A DNA stretch of 64,000 bases from Winogradskyella sp. (GCF_028289625.1 NZ_JANQOM010000040.1:1-64000), one strand, 5' to 3'. Shown: positions 15,986-26,158, counted from the first letter of the stretch. Made by a program: numbers and translations. The notes: generated by a model from the letters alone, not told the origin.

Positions 15986-18900
15986 ATGAAAAATTGCTAC
16001 ATTTTTATTTCAATGTTATTGACCTTATTCTGTTTTGGGCAACAAAAACAGTTTAATATTGAATGGAATGGGGAAACGGTACTGGAAACTGCTTTTGAAA
16101 AAATTACGGTTCCAAGCTTTGATGCTAAACATTTTAATTTTGATGATGAAAAAGGCTTGACGTTTTTCGCTCAATGGGAAAGTAATGGCGGATTTGTTGA
16201 TGAGAATACAGTAACCGTATCAAATATCTCTTATGAGACCATTAGCCAATCCGAGCTTAAGAATTTAAATCCACAACTTATCCCTGATGAAATTAAGTAC
16301 CGACTTGTAAATACGAAAGCCAGAAACAAAAGCGCCTATTATTTTGAAATAAGTCCCATTATTAGGGATAGAGGTATTTATAAAAAAGTTAAGTCCTTTA
16401 CTGTAAATTATTCCACAGGGTCCAGTAGGTCATTTACACCTAAGACTTCAGAAATCACGAATTCAGTGTTAAGCACAGGTGATTGGTATAAATTTTATAT
16501 TGAGGAAACAGGTGTTTTTCGATTAACCAGAGGATTTCTAAACAGCTTGGGGATTAACACCAACTCCGTTGACCCTAGAACCATAAAAATATATGGTAAC
16601 GGCGGAAGGATGCTGCCATTATTAAATTCTGAGAATTATCCATTTGATGTTGTTGAAAATGCCATAAAATTTGTAGGTGAAGAAGATGGTAGTTTTGATA
16701 ATGGCGATTATATTTTGTTTTATGGTGAAGGGCCAACTACATATAGTCAAGAGAGTCAAACCAATTTAAATTTATATACCGATAAGACCTATTATTATGT
16801 AAATGTCAGTTCAGGTAATGGTAAAAGAATTCAAGCCATGCCAAATATCGATGCACCTACCGATATTATAATTGACACTTTTCAAGACTATCAATTTTAT
16901 GAAGTTGATGAACATAACTTGGCAAAATTAGGAAGGCGATGGTTTGGTGATGAATTTGATATTGAGAATCAGCGTGTGTATAATTTCCAGTTTCCAAATT
17001 TGGTGACTAGCCAACCGGTTCGTTTTGATATTGCTGTTGGCTCAGTTTCCGAGACATCTGGTACTACTATGGGCATTACTATCAACGGTAATTTTGTGTC
17101 TAGTTTAAATTTAGGTGTTATCAATCCTGGTTCAGTATTAGGAACATCGGCTTCGTATGGTGAAAACCTAACTATTTCTTCTGATTTAATAACAGTTACT
17201 TTAGACTATAGCAATAATGGAAACCCTTCAGCTAACGCGTATTTAGATTACATTAATATTGAAGCTACAAGAGCTTTAACATATGCAGGTGATCAATTGA
17301 TTTTTAGCAATAGGGAAGTTATAACAACCTCAGGAATTGCAGAATATAATTTGTCTAATGCATCAGGAGTACAAGAAATCTGGGATGTCACCGATAGGTT
17401 TAACGTTACAAATTTTTTGAATTCAGAAAGCCAAAGCACAATATCCTTTAAAGCTTTATCAGGTGAAGAAAGAACCTATTTGGCATTTTCGTCTGGTAAT
17501 TTTCTACAGCCATCCAGAGACTCTGATACAAGATTAGCTAATCAAAACTTAAAAGGAACGATTTTTAATAATTCTCAGGGAGCTTTTGAGGATATTGACT
17601 ATATCATTTTATCACCAGCACAGCTTTTATCACAAGCAGAGCGATTAGCAGAAATCAATAGAAATTTATACAATCTTAATGTTAGGGTAGTTGATCTTCA
17701 AACTATTTACAATGAGTTCAGTACTGGTAGTCAAGATATAGCTGCATTAAGAAACTTTGTGAAGTACGTCTATGATAATGCAAGTATTCAAGCTGAAAGA
17801 TTAAAATATTTATGTCTATTTGGGGAAGGGTCCTACGATTATAAAGACAGAATAAATAATAATACCAATTTAGTACCATCTTGGTATTCTACAAGTAGTT
17901 TTAGTCTCACCAATTCATTTGTTTCTGATGATTTTTATACTATGATGGACGAAAACGAAGGCTCAATGGGTAGTGCTGATAGAATGGACATAGCCGTTGG
18001 TAGAATCTTGGCAGAAGATCTTCAGCGTGCGAGAGAAATGGTAGATAAAATAGAAGCCTATCATCAACCTGAAGCTTATGGAAGTTGGCGCAATAATGTA
18101 CTTCTTATTTCTGATGACGTTGATGAGTTATGGGAACGAATCTTACAAGAAACGACAGATGGTTTAGGTACAGAAATTGAAACGGAGAAACCATTTTTCA
18201 ATGTCATTAAAATCCATTCAGATGCCTTTCAACAGGAATCATCTTCTGCAGGTGATAGGTATCCAGAAGTTAATAAAGCTGCTAGGGATGCAATAGAAGT
18301 AGGAGCCAGTGTGGTAAATTACTTTGGACACGGTGGTGAAAATGGACTAGCTAAAGAGCGTATTTTTGATATTTTTGATGCTCAAGAGATTAATAACATT
18401 TGTAAGTTTAATCTATTTGTCACTGTAACTTGTGAATATACCAAATTCGATGACCCAAATCGACCTACAGCTGGTGAGTTTACGTTTTGGAATAAAAATG
18501 GTGGTGCTATAGCTTTATTGACAACCACTAGACAAATCTTTGTAACTACAGGTGTTACTTTTAATAATGTATTAGACGATTATTTATTTGCTTTTGGATC
18601 CAATGACTATCCGACTATCGGTGAAGCATTACGTTTAACAAAGACGGATAATAGTTTAGGCAGTTCATCGCAAAAGCGACTGGTTTTTTTAATTGGAGAT
18701 CCAGCCATGAAGTTAGCGTTTCCTGAGCCAGACATTAGGTTAACGAGAGTGAATGATGTAGATATCACACAACCTATCGATACCCTGCAAGCCTTAAGTT
18801 ATACCAAATTAGCTGGCGAAGTGGTAGATACTAACGGTAATTTACTTGCAAACTATAATGGTACTTTAACGGCTACAGTATATGATAAAAGGATAGAACG

Positions 18901-19837
18901 ACAGACCTTGGCAAATGATGGAGTTTCCGACAACAGCGGTCAAGTTATCTTAGATTTTACAACTCTTGGTGAGATTATTTTTAGAGGTCAGGCCAGTATA
19001 ACCAATGGACAATTTGAGTTCGATTTTGTAGTGCCTAGAGATATTATTATTCCTGTAGGTAATGGAAAAGTAAGTTTTTATGCACAAACAACTAATCCAT
19101 TGTCTAACCAGGCAGGTGCGAATTTTGATATTCAAGTCGGTGGAATAAATGAAAATGCTCCAGAAGATAATATCGGGCCAGTCATTAATCTATTTATGAA
19201 TGACGAAAACTTTGTGTCTGGTGGTATAACCAATGAATCACCTAATTTACTGGCCAAGTTACAAGATGATAACGGAATAAATACGGCAAGTGGTATCGGC
19301 CATGATATCACGGCCATTATTGATGGTGATGAAACCAATCCCATAGTACTGAATGACTACTATCAGGCTAATATAGATGACTATACCAACGGCACCGTAA
19401 CTTTCCCCTTTAGGGATTTAGAGCCTGGGCTGCACACACTAACTCTAAAGGCCTGGGATGTTTATAATAATTCCTCTACCTCAGAGATTCAATTTACAGT
19501 ATTCGATAAAGACGAGGAGTTAGTTATTAATAATGTTCTAAATTATCCTAACCCTTTTGTCAATTACACAGAGTTTTGGTTTAATCATAATAGTGTTGAG
19601 CCTTTGGATATTTCGGTGCAAATATTTACAGTTTCTGGGAAATTGGTAAGAACATTGAATGGACAAACAACAGGTGGAAGTAAGTCTGTAAGTTCGTTAT
19701 CTAAAGACATTGTTTGGGATGGTAGGGACGATTTTGGAGATAAAATCGGAAAAGGAGTCTATGTCTATAAACTAAAAGTGAGATCTAACCGTTTAAATAA
19801 GCAAGTTGAAAAGATTCAAAAACTTGTCATACTCTAA
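15986..19837 (+). CDS. porU: T9SS C-terminal signal peptidase PorU
   Basis: Cell-surface sortase-like cysteine protease that cleaves the C-terminal signal of T9SS cargo and attaches cargo to the outer membrane. The 1283-residue protein has a signal peptide (MKNCYIFISMLLTLFCFGQ) and a large N-terminal region. A gingipain-type C25 domain follows (about residues 545-930). The catalytic pair is visible as His782 in NYFGHGGENG and Cys816 in VTVTCEYTK. Beta-sandwich domains and a C-terminal sorting-like domain (NYPNPF, GKGVYVYKLKV) complete it. PorV, its outer-membrane partner, is encoded 64 nt downstream from its own promoter. Confidence 0.95.
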   Translation: MKNCYIFISMLLTLFCFGQQKQFNIEWNGETVLETAFEKITVPSFDAKHFNFDDEKGLTFFAQWESNGGFVDENTVTVSNISYETISQSELKNLNPQLIPDEIKYRLVNTKARNKSAYYFEISPIIRDRGIYKKVKSFTVNYSTGSSRSFTPKTSEITNSVLSTGDWYKFYIEETGVFRLTRGFLNSLGINTNSVDPRTIKIYGNGGRMLPLLNSENYPFDVVENAIKFVGEEDGSFDNGDYILFYGEGPTTYSQESQTNLNLYTDKTYYYVNVSSGNGKRIQAMPNIDAPTDIIIDTFQDYQFYEVDEHNLAKLGRRWFGDEFDIENQRVYNFQFPNLVTSQPVRFDIAVGSVSETSGTTMGITINGNFVSSLNLGVINPGSVLGTSASYGENLTISSDLITVTLDYSNNGNPSANAYLDYINIEATRALTYAGDQLIFSNREVITTSGIAEYNLSNASGVQEIWDVTDRFNVTNFLNSESQSTISFKALSGEERTYLAFSSGNFLQPSRDSDTRLANQNLKGTIFNNSQGAFEDIDYIILSPAQLLSQAERLAEINRNLYNLNVRVVDLQTIYNEFSTGSQDIAALRNFVKYVYDNASIQAERLKYLCLFGEGSYDYKDRINNNTNLVPSWYSTSSFSLTNSFVSDDFYTMMDENEGSMGSADRMDIAVGRILAEDLQRAREMVDKIEAYHQPEAYGSWRNNVLLISDDVDELWERILQETTDGLGTEIETEKPFFNVIKIHSDAFQQESSSAGDRYPEVNKAARDAIEVGASVVNYFGHGGENGLAKERIFDIFDAQEINNICKFNLFVTVTCEYTKFDDPNRPTAGEFTFWNKNGGAIALLTTTRQIFVTTGVTFNNVLDDYLFAFGSNDYPTIGEALRLTKTDNSLGSSSQKRLVFLIGDPAMKLAFPEPDIRLTRVNDVDITQPIDTLQALSYTKLAGEVVDTNGNLLANYNGTLTATVYDKRIERQTLANDGVSDNSGQVILDFTTLGEIIFRGQASITNGQFEFDFVVPRDIIIPVGNGKVSFYAQTTNPLSNQAGANFDIQVGGINENAPEDNIGPVINLFMNDENFVSGGITNESPNLLAKLQDDNGINTASGIGHDITAIIDGDETNPIVLNDYYQANIDDYTNGTVTFPFRDLEPGLHTLTLKAWDVYNNSSTSEIQFTVFDKDEELVINNVLNYPNPFVNYTEFWFNHNSVEPLDISVQIFTVSGKLVRTLNGQTTGGSKSVSSLSKDIVWDGRDDFGDKIGKGVYVYKLKVRSNRLNKQVEKIQKLVIL

Positions 19838-19853
19838 TAATAAACTATATTTG
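19824..19853 (+). promoter_or_regulatory. porV promoter inside the 3' end of porU
   Basis: TTG (19824-19826), 19 nt, TATATTTG (19846-19853): an exact flavobacterial consensus with ideal spacing. The first element lies in the last codons of porU. The predicted leader is about 45 nt to the porV ATG. Confidence 0.65.
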
Positions 19854-19901
19854 CTAGCTGTTTAACGTTAAACACATAGCATTAAGAACTTAATATTCAA
19901 T

Positions 19902-21131
19902 ATGAAGAAATACGTATTAATCCTTGTCGCTTTAATAATATTCAATTTTTCTTTTGCTCAAGAAACCATAACATTCCCTGATCAATCTTCTGTAATTACT
20001 ACTGGTGTTCCATTTATGCTAATTGCGCCAGACGCAAGGTCAGCAGCGATGGGAGATATGGGTGTAGCTACATCAATGGATGCATATTCCCAACAATACA
20101 ATCCAGCAAAATATGTATTTTCCGAAGCAAAATCTGGCGTGAGTTTAAGTTATACACCATATTTAAGTAGATTAGTAAATGATATTTCAATAAGTTACGC
20201 TACTTATTATAACAGATTAAATGAATTCAGTGCGGTTTCTGCCAGCTTTAAATATTTTAGTTTAGGTGAAATTACCTTAACACAGGGTCAAGACGATCCT
20301 GGTATTAATGTTCAACCAAACGAGTTAACTGCAGATATAGCTTATACACTAAGGCTTGCCGATCAATTTGCGATGTCTGTGGCAATACGCTATCTAAGAT
20401 CGGACTTAAGAATAGATCAAGTGGATCCGAATGCAGATGCTGCAGGTTCTTTTGGTGCTGATATAACCGGATATTATCAAAGTGAGGAAGAGGCTTATAA
20501 TGATTTTAATGGACGTTGGAGGTTAGGATTTGCCATTCAGAATCTTGGTCCCAAATTTAGCTATGATGATGGTGGAAGGGAAAATTTTCAACCTACAATT
20601 TTAAGACTGGGTGGAGGCTTTGATTTTATATTTGATGAATACAGCAAATTAGCTGTTACTGCTGAGGTCACTAAGTTATTGGTGCCTACGCCACCACTAT
20701 TCGGATTTGTAGATAGTAATGGTGATGGAGTCCAAACTGAAGATGATCCAAGTACACCTGATGTAAATGAAAATGAACCAACCATTATAACTCAAGGACA
20801 AGATAATGATGTTAGTTTTTTAAATGGGGTGTTTCAATCTTTTGGTGATGCACCAGGTGGATTTAGCGAAGAACTGAGAGAATTTACTTGGGCTTTAAGT
20901 GCAGAGTATACCTATCAAGAAAACTTTGCGTTTAGGGCAGGTTACTTTAATGAAGCTGAAGATAAAGGTGCACGTAGGTTTTTTGGCTTAGGTGCAGGAT
21001 TTAAGTACACCACAATCAATTTGGATTTGTCCTATTTATTCTCGGCATCGCGAGTGCAAAGTCCGTTAGAAAACACATTGCGTTTTTCATTGACGTTTAA
21101 TTTTGGAGATGGAGAATATGATGAATATTAG
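19902..21131 (+). CDS. porV: T9SS outer-membrane shuttle/attachment protein PorV
   Basis: Outer-membrane beta-barrel of the FadL/PorV family. It collects cargo at the translocon and delivers it to PorU. The 409-residue protein has a signal peptide ending SFAQ, then the PorV N-terminal signature PFMLIAPDARSAAMGDMG. Alternating beta-strands follow, ending in a strand rich in aromatic/hydrophobic residues (FSLTFNFGDGEYDEY). An acidic Asp/Glu/Asn-rich insert around residues 270-300 probably forms an extracellular loop. A strong terminator follows. Confidence 0.95.
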   Translation: MKKYVLILVALIIFNFSFAQETITFPDQSSVITTGVPFMLIAPDARSAAMGDMGVATSMDAYSQQYNPAKYVFSEAKSGVSLSYTPYLSRLVNDISISYATYYNRLNEFSAVSASFKYFSLGEITLTQGQDDPGINVQPNELTADIAYTLRLADQFAMSVAIRYLRSDLRIDQVDPNADAAGSFGADITGYYQSEEEAYNDFNGRWRLGFAIQNLGPKFSYDDGGRENFQPTILRLGGGFDFIFDEYSKLAVTAEVTKLLVPTPPLFGFVDSNGDGVQTEDDPSTPDVNENEPTIITQGQDNDVSFLNGVFQSFGDAPGGFSEELREFTWALSAEYTYQENFAFRAGYFNEAEDKGARRFFGLGAGFKYTTINLDLSYLFSASRVQSPLENTLRFSLTFNFGDGEYDEY

Positions 21132-21153
21132 AAACAAATAAGTAAAGTATTTT

Positions 21154-21186
21154 AAAAACTATTGTCTCAAAAGCAATAGTTTTTTT
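21154..21186 (+). terminator. Terminator of porV
   Basis: A perfect 11-bp stem, AAAAACTATTG (21154-21164) with CAATAGTTTTT (21174-21184), continues into T residues. Confidence 0.85.
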
Positions 21187-21207
21187 GTCTAAAACAGATT
21201 TTGAAAT

Positions 21208-21690
21208 ATGAAGGAAGTAAGTATTGAAACTAAGCTGCAAGTTTTTGATGATGTTAGTGATCTTCCTGATAATGTTCAGAAATTAATGGCATCTGCTGCA
21301 GAAGCTAGGGATAATGCCTATGCGCCCTATTCAAAGTTTAAAGTTGGCGCGGCCATTTTGTTAGACAATAACGAGATTATTACAGGTAGTAATCAAGAAA
21401 ATGCCTCTTATCCTTCGGGCCTATGTGCCGAACGTACAGCAATATTTTACGCAGGTGCAAAATATCCTGATGCTAAAATGCTTATAATGGCGCTTACAGC
21501 TTCCTCAAATAATCAAGTAACAGATAAACCAATACCACCATGTGGTGCGTGCAGACAAGCAATTGCTGAGTACGAGATAAAGCAAGATTTACCTATAGAG
21601 ATTTATTTTATGGGTGCCACGGGAAAGGTTGTGAAATCAAACTCATTGGCAAATTTATTGCCATTAGGTTTCGATAGAAGTTTCCTATAA
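21208..21690 (+). CDS. cdd: Cytidine deaminase
   Basis: Zinc enzyme converting cytidine/deoxycytidine to uridine/deoxyuridine in pyrimidine salvage. The 160-residue protein has the CAE zinc/catalytic motif (Cys73, Glu75 in GLCAERTAIF) and the PCGAC motif (Cys112, Cys115). AYAPYSKFKVGAAI at the front is typical of the homotetrameric class. An N-terminal extension of about 25 residues precedes the core. The gene starts shortly after the porV terminator. Confidence 0.95.
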   Translation: MKEVSIETKLQVFDDVSDLPDNVQKLMASAAEARDNAYAPYSKFKVGAAILLDNNEIITGSNQENASYPSGLCAERTAIFYAGAKYPDAKMLIMALTASSNNQVTDKPIPPCGACRQAIAEYEIKQDLPIEIYFMGATGKVVKSNSLANLLPLGFDRSFL

Positions 21691-21724
21691 CGTTTTCGTT
21701 TCAAAATTTACAATTTTCGGTTTT

Positions 21725-21752
21725 TTGGTTATTGACTAATATCTTATTTTTG
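21725..21752 (+). promoter_or_regulatory. Candidate promoter of pdhA-E2
   Basis: TTG (21725-21727), 17 nt, TATTTTTG (21745-21752). The -7 box is exact and the spacing is at the short end. The leader would be about 27 nt. Confidence 0.5.
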
Positions 21753-21783
21753 TTATTCTGATTAAAAAGAACGAATCAAAAAA

Positions 21784-22782
21784 ATGCAAAAGATAACTAA
21801 AGAAGTTTACCTAAAATGGTACGAGGATATGCTGTTTTGGCGTAAGTTTGAAGACAAACTCGCCGCAGTTTATATTCAACAAAAAGTTCGTGGATTTCTT
21901 CACTTATATAATGGACAGGAAGCAGTTTTAGCAGGTGCTTTACATGCCATGGATTTAACCAAGGACAAAATGATTACAGCTTATAGAAATCATGTTCAGC
22001 CTATCGGTATGGGTGTTGATCCAAAGCGTGTGATGGCAGAATTATTTGGAAAAGCAACTGGAACATCCCAAGGTTTAGGTGGGTCCATGCATATTTTCTC
22101 TAAGGAATATCGATTTTACGGTGGCCATGGTATCGTAGGAGGTCAAATACCTCTAGGTGCTGGTATAGCCTTTGGTGATAAATACCACGGTAGTGATGCG
22201 GTTACCTTATGTTGCTTTGGTGATGGTGCGGCCAGACAAGGATCGCTTCATGAAACGTTTAATTTGGCGATGCTCTGGAACTTACCGGTAATTTTTGTCT
22301 GCGAAAATAATGGTTATGCTATGGGTACTTCTGTAGAACGTACGGCAAACCATACAGACATCTGGAAATTAGGTTTAGGTTATGAAATGCCATCAGGTCC
22401 GGTAGATGGGATGAATCCTGTAAAAGTAGCAGAAGCTTTTGATGAAGCTATACAGCGTGCAAGAAAAGGCGGTGGACCATCGTTCTTAGAAGTTAAGACC
22501 TATAGATACAGAGGACATTCAATGTCCGATGCTCAACATTATAGAACTAAAGATGAAGTGGAAGAGTATAAGAAGATAGATCCAATTACTCAAGTTAAGG
22601 ATGTTATTTTAGAAAAGAACTACGCTACTGAAGACGAAATAAAAGACATAGACAAACGTGTTAAAGCACGTGTTGCCGAGTGTGAAAAGTTTGCTGAAGA
22701 ATCTCCTTACCCGGAAATAAATGTGATGTACGACTCAGTTTACGAACAAGAAGATTACCCATTTATACCACATAAATTATAA
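21784..22782 (+). CDS. pdhA: Pyruvate dehydrogenase E1 component, alpha subunit
   Basis: Thiamine-diphosphate subunit that decarboxylates pyruvate for the PDH complex. The 332-residue protein has the ThDP motif CCFGDGAARQGSLHETFN...ENNGYAMGTS. It also has the phosphorylation-loop-like YRYRGHSMSDAQHYRT. The active partner must include an E1 beta subunit, which is not adjacent; the next gene is E2. A branched-chain or acetoin dehydrogenase is less likely given the tandem E2. Confidence 0.95.
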   Translation: MQKITKEVYLKWYEDMLFWRKFEDKLAAVYIQQKVRGFLHLYNGQEAVLAGALHAMDLTKDKMITAYRNHVQPIGMGVDPKRVMAELFGKATGTSQGLGGSMHIFSKEYRFYGGHGIVGGQIPLGAGIAFGDKYHGSDAVTLCCFGDGAARQGSLHETFNLAMLWNLPVIFVCENNGYAMGTSVERTANHTDIWKLGLGYEMPSGPVDGMNPVKVAEAFDEAIQRARKGGGPSFLEVKTYRYRGHSMSDAQHYRTKDEVEEYKKIDPITQVKDVILEKNYATEDEIKDIDKRVKARVAECEKFAEESPYPEINVMYDSVYEQEDYPFIPHKL

Positions 22783-22785
22783 GCT

Positions 22786-24429
22786 ATGGCAGAAGTGATT
22801 AATATGCCGCGTTTAAGTGATACCATGGAAGAAGGTACCGTAGCGGCTTGGCTAAAGAAAGTTGGTGATAAGATTGAAGAAGGCGATATTTTAGCTGAAA
22901 TTGAGACCGATAAAGCCACCATGGAGTTTGAATCTTTTTATGAAGGCACGCTTTTACACATAGGCGTTCAAGAAGGAGAAACCACAAAAGTAGATCATTT
23001 ATTGGCAATTATTGGTGAAGAGGGAGAAGACATTTCTTCATTGTTAAACGGAAACGCTGAAGTACAAGAATCTGATGCCATTCCAGAAGGAGAAGATTCC
23101 ATTGCAGATGTTTCTGATGTTGATTTTGATGAATCTTCAGAGGAACTGCCAGAAGGTGTTATTGTCGTAACGATGCCTCGTTTAAGTGATACTATGGAAG
23201 AAGGTACTGTAGCGACTTGGTTGAAAAAAGTTGGTGATGAGGTTGAAGAAGGAGATATTTTGGCCGAGATTGAAACCGACAAGGCTACTATGGAATTCGA
23301 ATCTTTCCAATCAGGGACATTGCTTCATGTAGGATTGCAAGAAGGAGAATCTGCAAAAGTTGATGCTTTATTGGCTATTATAGGGCCTGCAGGTACAGAT
23401 GTGTCCAATGTTGCCAAAAACTTTAAGGCAGGAAGTGCTGAGCCAAAGCCAGAGCCAAAGACTTCAGCTAGCTCAGCCAACAAAGAAGAAAAGCCCGTTG
23501 AAGCTCCAAAAGCTATTGAAGCTAAATCAGAAGCTGTAGCGTTTGCAGCGCCTGTTACAAGTGCTAATGGTAGAATTTTTGTTTCTCCATTAGCCAAGAA
23601 AATGGCAGCAGAAAAAGGCATTGATTTATCGCAAGTTAAAGGTTCGGGGGAAAATGGCCGAATCATTAAAAGGGATATTGAGAGCTTTACACCTTCGGCT
23701 GCAACTCAATCTTCTGCTCCGGTTGCTAAGTTTGTGCCTTCGGGTCAAGAAGACTTTGATGAAGTTCCTAACTCAAATATGCGAAAGGCAATTGCTAAGA
23801 ATTTAGCCAAGTCTAAATTCACAGCTCCGCATTATTATCTAAATGTGGAATTTGATATGGAGAATGCTATCGCGTTTAGGGCACAGTATAATTCTATACC
23901 TGATACTAAGATATCTTACAACGATATGATTGTAAAAGCTTGCGCCTTAGCATTAAAGCAACATCCGCAAGTAAACTCGCAATGGTTTGATGATAGAATG
24001 AAGCTCAACAATCATGTACATATCGGAGTTGCTGTAGCAGTGCCTGACGGTTTGGTAGTCCCTGTTGTGAAATTTGCTAACGAGCAGAGCTTAACGCAAA
24101 TAGGAGCAGCTGTAAAAGAATTCGCTGGTAAAGCAAGAAACAAGAAGCTAACCTTGGATGAAATGGAAGGAAGTACGTTTACTATTTCTAACTTAGGTAT
24201 GTTTGGTATAGAGAGTTTCACTTCCATTATTAATCAACCTAACTCAGCGATTCTATCGGTTGGAGCTATAGTATCCAAACCAGTGGTAAAAAATGGTGAA
24301 GTGGTTCCAGGTAATACAATGAAACTCACGATGGCTTGTGATCATAGAACGGTTGACGGAGCTACGGGAGCACAATTCCTCGAAACTTTAAAAGGCTACA
24401 TTGAGAATCCGATAACTATGCTTGTATAA
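22786..24429 (+). CDS. pdhC: Pyruvate dehydrogenase E2, dihydrolipoamide acetyltransferase
   Basis: Core of the PDH complex, transferring acetyl groups from lipoate to CoA. The 547-residue protein has two nearly identical N-terminal lipoyl domains, each with IETDKATMEFES; the lipoylated lysines are predicted as Lys43 and Lys166. Acidic and then Pro/Ala/Lys-rich linkers follow. The peripheral-subunit binding domain is at about 262-300 (SPLAKKMAAEKGIDLSQVKG). The C-terminal catalytic domain carries the active-site DHRTVDG. It lies 3 nt after pdhA. The lipoyl duplication is also visible in the DNA (22790-22930 against 23170-23300). Confidence 0.96.
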   Translation: MAEVINMPRLSDTMEEGTVAAWLKKVGDKIEEGDILAEIETDKATMEFESFYEGTLLHIGVQEGETTKVDHLLAIIGEEGEDISSLLNGNAEVQESDAIPEGEDSIADVSDVDFDESSEELPEGVIVVTMPRLSDTMEEGTVATWLKKVGDEVEEGDILAEIETDKATMEFESFQSGTLLHVGLQEGESAKVDALLAIIGPAGTDVSNVAKNFKAGSAEPKPEPKTSASSANKEEKPVEAPKAIEAKSEAVAFAAPVTSANGRIFVSPLAKKMAAEKGIDLSQVKGSGENGRIIKRDIESFTPSAATQSSAPVAKFVPSGQEDFDEVPNSNMRKAIAKNLAKSKFTAPHYYLNVEFDMENAIAFRAQYNSIPDTKISYNDMIVKACALALKQHPQVNSQWFDDRMKLNNHVHIGVAVAVPDGLVVPVVKFANEQSLTQIGAAVKEFAGKARNKKLTLDEMEGSTFTISNLGMFGIESFTSIINQPNSAILSVGAIVSKPVVKNGEVVPGNTMKLTMACDHRTVDGATGAQFLETLKGYIENPITMLV

Positions 24430-24457
24430 GAAAATATTAAATAAGTAATAAATTAAG

Positions 24458-24491
24458 AATCCTATTTCAATCCATTGAAATAGGATTTTTT
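24458..24491 (+). terminator. Terminator of the pdhA-E2 operon
   Basis: A perfect 13-bp stem, AATCCTATTTCAA (24458-24470) with TTGAAATAGGATT (24475-24487), over a 4-nt loop and followed by T residues. Confidence 0.9.
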
Positions 24492-24516
24492 ATCTTTAAA
24501 CCCAAAATATTCCAAC

Positions 24517-25482
24517 GTGAAAAAAACGCTTTTACTTGTTACTGTTACACTATTATTTTCTTGTGGAGTCCAACAAAAAAGCGCGGATGAAGAAGGTTCA
24601 AAAAAAATAACCATCACAGTAAGGGACATTCAAGAGAGTATGGAATTTCTAGCTTCTGATGAATTGGAAGGACGTGCAACAGGAACTGAAGGTATAGAAA
24701 AGGCAGCCGTTTTTATTGAAAATTACTTCGAAGAGAATAACATCAAACCTTACTTTGAGACCTATAGGGATTCCTTCAATATTGGAGAAATCGTTGGTTA
24801 TAATATTGTAGGTATGATTGAAGGTAACGACCCAGAACTGAAAAATGAATTTGTAATTCTTGGTGGTCATTACGATCACATAGGAAAGGGGAAAGAAGTT
24901 GATGGAGATAGTATTGCCAACGGTGCTAACGATGATGCTTCAGGAACTGTTGCTGCCATGAAGTTTGGTAAATATTTTGCCAAATCAAAAACCACTAAGC
25001 GTAGTATTCTGATTACTTTGTATGCAGCAGAAGAAATGGGTCTCAAAGGATCTGCACATTTAGCCGAGCGATTGAAGAACAAGGGGTTGGATGCTTACAC
25101 TATGATTAATTTTGAAATGATTGGTGTACCAAGGGCAGCAGACAAGGCTATGGCGTACATGAGCGGTTATAATCGCTCTAATTTTGCACCAACATTAAAT
25201 AAATATGCAGGTGAAAAGATTTTAGGCTTGTTTCCAAAGGCGCAACAATTTAAACTATTCTATAGATCGGATAATTTTCCGTTTTACCAGGCTTTTAACA
25301 TGCCAGCGCATGCGATATCTACCTTTGATTTCACCAATTTCGACTATTATCACCATGTTGATGATGAGCCTGATAAAATGGATTATGAGCACATGACAAG
25401 TTTTATAACTAAAATGATTCCTGCATTAGAAGGTATGATGAATGCACCAACTAAAGAAGTAGTATTGACAGAAGATGAATAA
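24517..25482 (+). CDS. M28 family zinc aminopeptidase, lipoprotein
   Basis: Exported zinc exopeptidase, likely an aminopeptidase tethered in the envelope. The 321-residue protein begins at GTG with a lipoprotein signal, the lipobox ending LLFSC. The M28 ligands are in order: His118 (GGHYDHIG), bridging Asp139 (NGANDDASG), Glu172-Glu173 (AAEEMGL), NFEMIG and a late His in YHHVDDEPDKM. The substrate is unknown. The SDR gene overlaps its end by 8 nt, so the pair is probably co-translated. Confidence 0.92.
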   Translation: MKKTLLLVTVTLLFSCGVQQKSADEEGSKKITITVRDIQESMEFLASDELEGRATGTEGIEKAAVFIENYFEENNIKPYFETYRDSFNIGEIVGYNIVGMIEGNDPELKNEFVILGGHYDHIGKGKEVDGDSIANGANDDASGTVAAMKFGKYFAKSKTTKRSILITLYAAEEMGLKGSAHLAERLKNKGLDAYTMINFEMIGVPRAADKAMAYMSGYNRSNFAPTLNKYAGEKILGLFPKAQQFKLFYRSDNFPFYQAFNMPAHAISTFDFTNFDYYHHVDDEPDKMDYEHMTSFITKMIPALEGMMNAPTKEVVLTEDE

Positions 25483-26158
25483 AAATATAATTATAACAGG
25501 AACGAGTAGAGGTATTGGGTTTGAATTGGTAAAGCTTTTTGCAAGTCAAGGACATCATGTTTTGGCATTGTCAAGGAATGCCAAACCTATTCAATCATTA
25601 GATTTAAGTAATGTAAAATCTTTTGAGTGCGATTTATGTGCCATTGAAGATTACACTAGGGTTGAAGCATTCATTTCAGAAGAGTGGAAGCACGTAGATA
25701 TACTTATAAATAATGCTGGTACATTACTAAATAAACCTTTCTCTGAAACCACTATTAACGATTTTGAACAGGTTTATAAAACCAATGTTTTCGGTGTTTC
25801 AGAAATGACTCGGGTCGTGCTTCCATTTATGAAAAATGATAGCCATGTCGTTACTATAAGTAGTATGGGAGGTATACAGGGCAGTATGAAATTTCCGGGT
25901 TTAGCAGCTTACAGTTCTAGTAAAGGTGCTGTAATAACGTTAACAGAATTGTTGGCCGAAGAATATAAAGAAACAGGTCCACAGTTTAATGTATTGGCCA
26001 TAGGAGCTGTACAAACCGAAATGCTAAAAGAAGCCTTTCCAGATTATCAGGCACCAACAACGGCTTTAGAAATGGCCATGTATATTAAGGACTTTGCGCT
26101 TACGGGTAACAAGTACTACAATGGTAAAGTGCTTCAAGTGTCTAATTCTACACCTTAA
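25475..26158 (+). CDS. Short-chain dehydrogenase/reductase
   Basis: NAD(P)-dependent oxidoreductase with a classical SDR fold in 227 residues. It has the nucleotide motif GTSRGIGFELV, NNAG (INNAGTL), the catalytic Ser in TISSMGG and the YxxxK pair in AYSSSKGA. The substrate cannot be predicted. It overlaps the peptidase gene by 8 nt. Confidence 0.92.
   Translation: MNKNIIITGTSRGIGFELVKLFASQGHHVLALSRNAKPIQSLDLSNVKSFECDLCAIEDYTRVEAFISEEWKHVDILINNAGTLLNKPFSETTINDFEQVYKTNVFGVSEMTRVVLPFMKNDSHVVTISSMGGIQGSMKFPGLAAYSSSKGAVITLTELLAEEYKETGPQFNVLAIGAVQTEMLKEAFPDYQAPTTALEMAMYIKDFALTGNKYYNGKVLQVSNSTP

Noticed and set aside
22790..23300. Long direct DNA repeat
   Set aside because: It is the duplication of two lipoyl domains within E2, not a mobile or satellite repeat.
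21784..24429. Missing pdhB interpreted as a deletion
   Set aside because: Separate location of E1 beta from E1 alpha-E2 is, to my knowledge, normal in Flavobacteriaceae, and no gene remnant is visible in the 3-nt gap.
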